The notes beneath the pieces were generated by a model. It saw nothing but the letters and a program-made list of their open reading frames with translations. It made no database searches and was not told the origin of the DNA. The position numbers and the translations under genes were made by a program. Of a stretch of DNA of 52,258 bases, positions 47,487-52,258 are shown piece by piece. This DNA comes from a virus: positions 1 to 52,258 of the IMG/VR virus record IMGVR_UViG_3300018412_000021; one strand, 5' to 3'. Positions within the stretch are counted from its first letter, which is position 1; every line of letters begins with the position of its first letter.

Positions 47487-48073
47487 TACTCCCCCTCCTT
47501 CCGATTCTGGTGGTGTATCGAAAACTCCCCGTGCATTTCTATAGACGCTGCGATGTATGCTGACTCCGCCTCATCTCTCGTGCCGAACGAGCCAAGGTAT
47601 TTATATTCACCATTAACCGTTATCTGAGCTCTCCATTTGCTCCTTCTTTTTTCCCAACTTACTCCCTTTATGCCAGACGAATTTCTTTTCCCCGGCAGTT
47701 TATTCATTTCATTCTCGCTCCGAGTTGCCTCCCTCAGATTCTCGGGCCTGTTATCCAAGGTATCTCCATTTATATGGTCGATCTCCATCTCCGGCCACCT
47801 CCCGTGAGTCATCGCCCAGATTACCGTGTGGGCGCACAGCGAGTGATATAGAACACTTCCGGCTCGATATCCATGCACGTTTATTGACGCTAGAGCTTCT
47901 TTTCCAGAGAATCCGGCGTTCCAGCTCCTGCATACGTCAACCCTGCTTACTTTTGAGCTATCTTTAAAATGCTCTGGCTTCCTAGGCTTCCAGAAAAGCC
48001 TTCCGGTGGCGGAATCGAGGCGGAGGAGATCATTAAGCTGATCACAGCTAGGCCAGTTTTTATTTTTCCCCAT
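47486..48073 (-). CDS. HNH homing endonuclease with AP2 domain
   Basis: 195 residues from ATG 48073. Region AHTVIWAMTHGRWPEMEIDH, INGDTLDNRPENLREATRSE is HNH_3; SSGIKGVSWEKRRSKWRAQI and YLGSFGTRDEAESAY form an AP2 DNA-binding domain. Free-standing selfish nuclease. GC content is clearly above its neighbours, so recent arrival is likely. Overlaps the gene at 48060. Confidence 0.88.
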   Translation of the reverse strand: MGKNKNWPSCDQLNDLLRLDSATGRLFWKPRKPEHFKDSSKVSRVDVCRSWNAGFSGKEALASINVHGYRAGSVLYHSLCAHTVIWAMTHGRWPEMEIDHINGDTLDNRPENLREATRSENEMNKLPGKRNSSGIKGVSWEKRRSKWRAQITVNGEYKYLGSFGTRDEAESAYIAASIEMHGEFSIHHQNRKEGE

Positions 48074-48347
48074 CGTTACCCATCCATGCGGCGAGGGCGT
48101 CACGGGCAATCAGGTGAGGTATGCGGGTCAGCGCGATCAGGTCGTTTTGAGTTGTCACCATAAGCTCCAACGCCTCCACCAGACCACTAACGTCAGGGGC
48201 GGGCTGGGCTGCATCCATAGCGGATTTGATGACTCGCTCCAGTTCGTCGGCTTCAAGGTGATAGCTGCCGTCTTCAAGGCCGCCCAGCTCAAACGCAAGC
48301 TGCATCGCTTCGACCGGCTCCGCCACCCATTCTTCTTTCTTATCCAT
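48060..48347 (-). CDS. Hypothetical protein, GC-rich
   Basis: 95 residues, ATG after GAGGTAGTGAG. Ala/Glu-rich helices (EELERVIK-like, PDVSGLVEALELMVTTQNDL, ARDALAAWMG). Composition matches the HNH gene, so the two probably moved together. Confidence 0.55.
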   Translation of the reverse strand: MDKKEEWVAEPVEAMQLAFELGGLEDGSYHLEADELERVIKSAMDAAQPAPDVSGLVEALELMVTTQNDLIALTRIPHLIARDALAAWMGNDGEK

Positions 48348-48429
48348 CTCACTACCTCCACTAATATCAATTAAAACTGATTGTTCGTTTACCTACAGCA
48401 TGTAATTAGCTGCTTTAACCACCCACCAT

Positions 48430-48458
48430 AGGCTACCCTACTAGGTAGGTGTTGTCAA
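48430..48458 (-). promoter_or_regulatory. Promoter of HNH cassette unit
   Basis: Minus strand TTGACA (48458-48453), 17 bases, TAGCCT (48435-48430). The plus strand here reads CATAGGCTACCCTA, the same 14 bases as in the promoter at 34810. Confidence 0.55.
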
Positions 48459-48463
48459 CAGTT

Positions 48464-48850
48464 TTAAGCCTTGTTTTTAGCACTCTTTTGTTCCTCTACT
48501 AACTCGTCTATGTATTCTAAGGCTAGTCCTACTACAGCTTTTGCATTGTATTCAGGGTTTAAGGACACCAATTCATTCAAAGATTTACACCCCATAGCCT
48601 CTACATACTCCTTAACGTCCATTCCCATTGTTTTGAATAGCCGTTTGATGTGTTTGGTTTCTGTAGCTGGAGCATACCAGACAGGCAGGCGTATGTTGTA
48701 CTTAGAAGCTAAATATTGCCAATGAGGTTCATCGGGGTATGAAGTACGTAGATTGTCTTCAGCCCACTTCTTCTTTCGTTCTCTGCTCTCTGCTGCTTGT
48801 TGCTGCATTCGTTCTCTGTCTTCAGCAGACAGAGTTGGTAAGTTGTTCAT
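48464..48850 (-). CDS. Hypothetical helical protein
   Basis: 128 residues from ATG 48850 after AAGGAGGAAGG. Charged helix (AAESRERKKKWAEDNLRTSY), then KYNIRLPVWYAPATETKHIK. Function unknown. Confidence 0.55.
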   Translation of the reverse strand: MNNLPTLSAEDRERMQQQAAESRERKKKWAEDNLRTSYPDEPHWQYLASKYNIRLPVWYAPATETKHIKRLFKTMGMDVKEYVEAMGCKSLNELVSLNPEYNAKAVVGLALEYIDELVEEQKSAKNKA

Positions 48851-49044
48851 CCTTCCTCCTTTACAATCACTTCGTAACAAGTGGGGTGGTTGCAACGGTA
48901 TTGATCCCATTTGTCTATAAATTCAATATCTGTACAAACGCCACTATTACAGTTCTCAGACATAACCACAAACATACCATAGTCTTCTGCTGGAATCAAG
49001 TACCAATGGCAGTCGTCGTCTTGTACAAACCGTTTAGTGTTCAT
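48847..49044 (-). CDS. Small Cys/His protein
   Basis: 65 residues. VQDDDCHWYLIPAEDYGMFV, then C-rich segment (MSENCNSGVCTD; YRCNHPTCYEV). Coupled to both neighbours. Possible metal binding. Confidence 0.5.
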   Translation of the reverse strand: MNTKRFVQDDDCHWYLIPAEDYGMFVVMSENCNSGVCTDIEFIDKWDQYRCNHPTCYEVIVKEEG

Positions 49045-49322
49045 GGCTGTAAATCCCTCTTCATAATATCTAATGTTTGTTTGTGCCGTTCACAAAAGCT
49101 GTAAGTAGTGTAAGCCTCTTCCTCCCCGCAAAGTTCACAAGGAGCTTCCCACTCTCCTACACTTTGATAGAGTTGAGCAAGAGTAGATCGAGCTTTGCTT
49201 ATTAGTTTCTGGTGTTTCTTCTCTTGTATACCCGGATGATCAACAAGCAGTACGCTAATCATCTCTTGGATTGAATGTATCCGGTCTAGTGCCTCGTGTT
49301 GATACCAAATTGATTGTGTCAT
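49041..49322 (-). CDS. Hypothetical protein with zinc-like knuckle
   Basis: 93 residues, ATGA overlap. Helical start (HEALDRIHSIQEMISVLLVD), then APCELCGEEEAYTTYSFCERH, a CxxC...CxxH pattern that could bind zinc. Function unknown. Confidence 0.55.
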   Translation of the reverse strand: MTQSIWYQHEALDRIHSIQEMISVLLVDHPGIQEKKHQKLISKARSTLAQLYQSVGEWEAPCELCGEEEAYTTYSFCERHKQTLDIMKRDLQP

Positions 49323-49585
49323 TTGTACTTCACTCCTGCTTTGTCAAGGACTTGTCGCATATTATCCGGATGGATTACTTCGTAAAACTGACCGGAAAAC
49401 TCATCAAAGTATTCATCAACTAGCAACTCCAAACATAACAACTCACGAGAACATTTAAACGCCTCGTAAGAGTGTGCCCTATACATCATAGCTGATTGTT
49501 CACCATTCTGGGCATCCCTCCATGTGTTTGGAAACCTGTTCTTAAACCACTCCTCAAACTCAGTCTGTACAAACTTCTTAAACAT
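49319..49585 (-). CDS. Hypothetical protein
   Basis: 88 residues, ATG after GAGGAATTTA. FKKFVQTEFEEWFKNRFPNT; helical. Function unknown. Confidence 0.5.
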   Translation of the reverse strand: MFKKFVQTEFEEWFKNRFPNTWRDAQNGEQSAMMYRAHSYEAFKCSRELLCLELLVDEYFDEFSGQFYEVIHPDNMRQVLDKAGVKYK

Positions 49586-49988
49586 TAAATTCCTCCGTCA
49601 GTATCTCTTCACAATTACTAAAGCGACTGTAGCAATTTAACCGTCCTACATCAACATATGCCTCACCCCATGAGTAGAAATCCCTCTCTCTTACAGTCTC
49701 AGGAATCTCGAATATTTCTCCTGTAGATTGACACCTGAAGCGTTTCCCAACCCACTCACACTTGAATTTATACTGGTGCTTCCATGTGTGTTTGCTTTCA
49801 TCGAGAGGAAACCCCCACAGACTCTGTAGTTGGTACTCATACTCCTCAATTGCATCATGTACGGACTGATTAAACACACCAAGATTAGCCCGAGACATCA
49901 AATCGTGTAATCGTTCGTGAATACGATCAATCTCAACTCGTTCTTCTTGGCTAATACCCAATTCGTCAGCTAGTTGTTTGTTGTGCAT
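49578..49988 (-). CDS. Hypothetical protein
   Basis: 136 residues, ATG after GGGAGGATTGA. Helical N-terminal half (QEERVEIDRIHERLHDLM), aromatic C-terminal half. Function unknown. Confidence 0.55.
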   Translation of the reverse strand: MHNKQLADELGISQEERVEIDRIHERLHDLMSRANLGVFNQSVHDAIEEYEYQLQSLWGFPLDESKHTWKHQYKFKCEWVGKRFRCQSTGEIFEIPETVRERDFYSWGEAYVDVGRLNCYSRFSNCEEILTEEFNV

Positions 49989-50188
49989 TCAATCCTCCCA
50001 CACAACATCGTAACTGTAAAGTATTTCAGACAGCTTATAGACAGACCAACCTTCCCACCCTCTACCTACAATTTCAAAAAATACACCATCTTTGTTCATT
50101 GCTAACATACCCCTCGGTTTGTATTCTGTACCCGCCTTTGATTGGTCACGGTAGTCTTTTGGTAAAACACCTTAAACTTTTTACGCAT
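49989..50188 (-). pseudogene. Frameshifted small gene
   Basis: ATG 50188 with GAGGAGG before it reads MRKKFKVFYQK and then leaves a good frame. Shifting one base near 50160 gives KDYRDQSKAGTEYKPRGMLA, then MNKDGVFFEIVGRGWEGWSV to a TGA that overlaps the next ATG. Length 200 bases, not a multiple of three. A lost base is the simplest reason; a shorter protein from the inner ATG (with GAGGGG before it) might still be made. Confidence 0.6.
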
Positions 50189-50258
50189 TCTTAACAGCCT
50201 CCTCAAGAGCTTCTCCGAAACTACAACCTCCATCATAGTATTTCAGGAGGAACTCACG
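50181..50258 (-). pseudogene. Readthrough extension or cut-off end of the 50259 gene
   Basis: Directly after the TGA at 50259-50261 the same frame stays open for 25 codons: REFLLKYYDGGCSFGEALEE and five more residues, ending in TAA that overlaps the next ATG. The sequence looks like real protein and has no start codon of its own. TGG to TGA would explain it. Confidence 0.55.
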
Positions 50259-50534
50259 TCAAGGAATCTCCTTTTTAAGATTAAAGAACATTGTGACTGT
50301 GTTTCCACACCCGTCGTTTGCGTTTGGTACAACTAAATATCCGTCCCACTCTTCTGTACCGTGATAGTATTCTACAGAATATGTTTCCCCGTCGCGATCA
50401 TCTAGGTCTTCTACACAGTTGCCCGTATTCCAACGGATTTCATTTTGCGTCCTGAACCAAAAGTGGTCAATCACCTCAACATTCATTTCCACAGGACATG
50501 ATTCAATCACCTCTTTCAGTTTAGCTACACTCAT
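50259..50534 (-). CDS. Hypothetical protein ending in leaky-type TGA
   Basis: 91 residues from ATG 50534 after AGGAGGACGAGA. Contains NVEVIDHFWFRTQNEIRWNT and WDGYLVVPNANDGCGNTVTM. It ends KKEIP-TGA-C, and the frame continues for 25 more codons. Function unknown. Confidence 0.6.
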   Translation of the reverse strand: MSVAKLKEVIESCPVEMNVEVIDHFWFRTQNEIRWNTGNCVEDLDDRDGETYSVEYYHGTEEWDGYLVVPNANDGCGNTVTMFFNLKKEIP

Positions 50535-50691
50535 TCTCGTCCTCCTTATAAACGCAATCGGGGTGGTGGGCTGTCCAAGAACAGTTGTTATCACAAAACT
50601 CATCTTCTGGGTAGATCAGTTTATAGTCTTCACCATCATCTTTCTTCTCCAACACTTTGACATTTGGTGTTGCTTCATGGTCAACTTTCAT
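50521..50691 (-). CDS. Small acidic Cys protein
   Basis: 56 residues, ATG 50691 overlapping the previous stop, GGAGAG before it. MKVDHEATPNVKVLEKKDDG, then DEFCDNNCSWTAHHPDCVY with Cys and His that could bind a metal. Function unknown. Confidence 0.55.
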   Translation of the reverse strand: MKVDHEATPNVKVLEKKDDGEDYKLIYPEDEFCDNNCSWTAHHPDCVYKEDENECS

Positions 50692-51022
50692 AGATTCTCT
50701 CCTTGATAGTGTCTAGTGTACAACTGGGAACACGATACCCCATCTCCTTCAACTCCAGCAAAGTGAAGTACATCTCTTCGTGTGTACCAGAGAACGTCTT
50801 CCCATCACAGGGGAGGTTGATTGGTACATATTTAGCTTGTACATCATAGAAGTTTTTATGAGCCTCATAAGTAAGTTCAAACTGTTCCAGCGAAGAATAA
50901 TCAATCGGAGGAGGTGGCATAGTTAGACGTTGCTCATTTACATGAACCACCACCATGTCATCAAGCCCATCTGCTTCATAGGCATAAACATCACTCTCAT
51001 AACCCCATCGTGCGTAAGACAT
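50681..51022 (-). CDS. Hypothetical protein
   Basis: 113 residues, ATG after AGGAGGACGTA. YESDVYAYEADGLDDMVVVH, then a helical middle and CDGKTFSGTHEEMYFTLLEL. Function unknown. Confidence 0.55.
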   Translation of the reverse strand: MSYARWGYESDVYAYEADGLDDMVVVHVNEQRLTMPPPPIDYSSLEQFELTYEAHKNFYDVQAKYVPINLPCDGKTFSGTHEEMYFTLLELKEMGYRVPSCTLDTIKERIYES

Positions 51023-51034
51023 TACGTCCTCCTA

Positions 51035-51907
51035 TCAAAACTCTACATTTTGGTCTGCAACAGCAATTACATTCTGAATACCGAGATCATTCCACATACG
51101 AACAACACTAGGACGATCATCAATCACTGCCACCACGTTCCAGTTTTCAGCGATATGGTCCCAGAAAATTTCTTCTTTCACAACAGTGTCTTTACGAAAA
51201 TCATCTGGTTGCCGCATGAATAAAGCATCGAAGGAGACCCCGTTTCTGGTTAACCAGTGTTCAGTTTCATCATAACAAATCCCATCTCGTCCGCTGACGA
51301 TGATAATTTGATAACCAGACCAATTCAAACCGTCAACCATATCCGCAACAACCTCACTCAGACCATCTTCCCCAACACGCTCCCAATCGAAAGGACTACG
51401 ACTTGACATTGCTGCTAGAGTACCATCTACATCCACGATAACAGCTTTTGGTTGTGATGTATCAGGAGTGTACGTTCTACGACCAACAAAGTCAAGCCAT
51501 TGCTTCCACTGTTTGTAAATAACATCCCGTCCCACACCGTTAGGACGTGCTGTGTCACGCTTCCAAGCCTCTTCCAAGGTTACAGGAAACGGCATCACTT
51601 CTACAGAGTAACCAAGGTCTTTTAGAAACTCCACCCACTTATTACGAGTCTTGGAGTTCAGGTTGGTGTCTGAGATAATTACATTCTTTCCGTCTTCAGC
51701 AGCAGACAAAACAATAACCTCTTGTTCTGAAGTAACATCGTTCTCACGCTTTTTAGTGAACTTGTAAGTGCTCCAGTCTGCCCCCGGACAAACCACATTA
51801 AAACGAATCCAATCCCTATTTGCTTCAACCCAACCTTGCTGGACAAGTTCTTGTGCATAAGTGGACTTACCTGATGCGCTAATGCCAACAGTAATAATTG
51901 CTTTCAA
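51035..51907 (-). CDS. Polynucleotide 5'-kinase / 3'-phosphatase (T4 Pnkp-like)
   Basis: 290 residues with TTG start overlapping the RNA ligase stop (TTGA), GAGGAG 8 bases before. Kinase: VGISASGKSTYA (P-loop, residues 8-16), IISDTNLN. Phosphatase: VIVDVDGTLA near residue 158 (HAD motif I), IIIVSGRDG, and AVIDDRPSVV. It heals broken RNA ends (2',3'-cyclic phosphate and 5'-OH) before ligation. The RNA ligase gene directly upstream completes the pair, a known defence against host anticodon nucleases. Confidence 0.88.
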   Translation of the reverse strand: MKAIITVGISASGKSTYAQELVQQGWVEANRDWIRFNVVCPGADWSTYKFTKKRENDVTSEQEVIVLSAAEDGKNVIISDTNLNSKTRNKWVEFLKDLGYSVEVMPFPVTLEEAWKRDTARPNGVGRDVIYKQWKQWLDFVGRRTYTPDTSQPKAVIVDVDGTLAAMSSRSPFDWERVGEDGLSEVVADMVDGLNWSGYQIIIVSGRDGICYDETEHWLTRNGVSFDALFMRQPDDFRKDTVVKEEIFWDHIAENWNVVAVIDDRPSVVRMWNDLGIQNVIAVADQNVEF

Positions 51908-52257
51908 TTGATTGTCTCCTCATCAACAGCTTCACAAATCCCCTCCATCACACGGAAGGCGTAAGATTTACTCTTGTAGAATGTTGGTGTTGTCTTACCA
52001 TCATCCACTCTAACAATGATCCCCTCACTCACTTGGCTTGGGGAAATATAATCTTCAGTCAGTACGTCTGGGCGTTCTGTGAGATTTTCAACTAGGTTAC
52101 GAAGTGCTTCTACATCTCCATCATACACCACTTGCGGGTGTACTTCAACAGTACACAAAATATCTCGTTGATTACACCACTCCTCCATTTGTTTTTGGGT
52201 CATATCTACGTTCTTACCAGCATGGTTTAGGTAAGTGATGCGGTATACATGGAAACG
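51904..52257 (-). CDS. RNA ligase, C-terminal part (continues beyond window)
   Basis: The frame is open to the window edge, so the ATG at 52203 is internal and the N-terminus with the adenylated lysine is missing. Visible: VSEGIIVRVDDG (motif IV, EGIIVR) and FYKSKSYAFR (motif V, K-x-K), the nucleotidyltransferase pattern of RNA ligases. It would seal RNA ends prepared by the kinase-phosphatase next to it. Confidence 0.75.
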   Translation of the reverse strand, partial: RFHVYRITYLNHAGKNVDMTQKQMEEWCNQRDILCTVEVHPQVVYDGDVEALRNLVENLTERPDVLTEDYISPSQVSEGIIVRVDDGKTTPTFYKSKSYAFRVMEGICEAVDEETIN

Positions 52258-52258
52258 A

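Noticed and set aside
1-52258. tRNA genes and CRISPR arrays
   Set aside because: No cloverleaf with a GGTTCGA-type arm and no regularly spaced identical repeats were found by eye on either strand.

Overview
The window is part of a tailed double-stranded DNA bacteriophage genome, with no host chromosome visible. The baseplate J and P2 gpI-like genes suggest a contractile tail. SAR-endolysin, Rz/Rz1-type spanins and a GC-rich tail-fibre tip of the kind seen in Pseudomonas prophages suggest a Gammaproteobacterial host, possibly Pseudomonas; this host call is inference. No tRNA gene or CRISPR array was found.

Layout. (1) Bases 1-9920, plus strand: end of the late region, with baseplate, two tail-fibre genes, a tailspike, and a lysis cassette (amidase, holin-like, inner- and outer-membrane spanins, two membrane/coiled-coil proteins). 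It ends at an intrinsic terminator near 9.99 kb. An older SAR endolysin gene is interrupted by an amber codon and another gene beside the tailspike is a 5'-truncated remnant. (2) Bases 10.0-30.4 kb, minus strand: DNA metabolism and replication, with class I ribonucleotide reductase (nrdA split by a group I intron, nrdB), ThyX carrying an HNH intein, thioredoxin-like protein, MazG-like protein, two metallophosphoesterases, FEN-type 5' exonuclease, ssDNA-binding protein, family A DNA polymerase, TOPRIM primase-helicase, and many small proteins. (3) Bases 30.4-30.95 kb: back-to-back sigma70-like promoters and a roughly 440-nt non-coding RNA candidate with extensive helices. (4) Bases 30.97-41.64 kb, plus strand: T5orf172-type nuclease, UvrD-like helicase, SleB-like wall hydrolase and about 25 small genes, many with their own promoter, ending in a strong terminator. 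(5) Bases 41.7-42.44 kb: non-coding, with direct repeats and palindromes. (6) Bases 42.44-52.26 kb, minus strand: helicase, more than 20 small hypothetical genes, a GC-richer HNH cassette, and an RNA-repair pair (polynucleotide kinase-phosphatase and RNA ligase) running off the end.

The genes fit a lytic phage that makes its own dNTPs, replicates with a T7-like core, lyses through amidase plus spanins, and carries many selfish elements: one intron, one intein, three other HNH-type nucleases and one GIY-YIG-like nuclease. The strongest candidate for something undescribed is the structured RNA at 30.50-30.94 kb. Four accessory reading frames look damaged (amber, opal, one-base frameshift, 5' deletion), so either gene decay or sequence error must be considered. 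All calls are from reading the sequence; no database search was possible.
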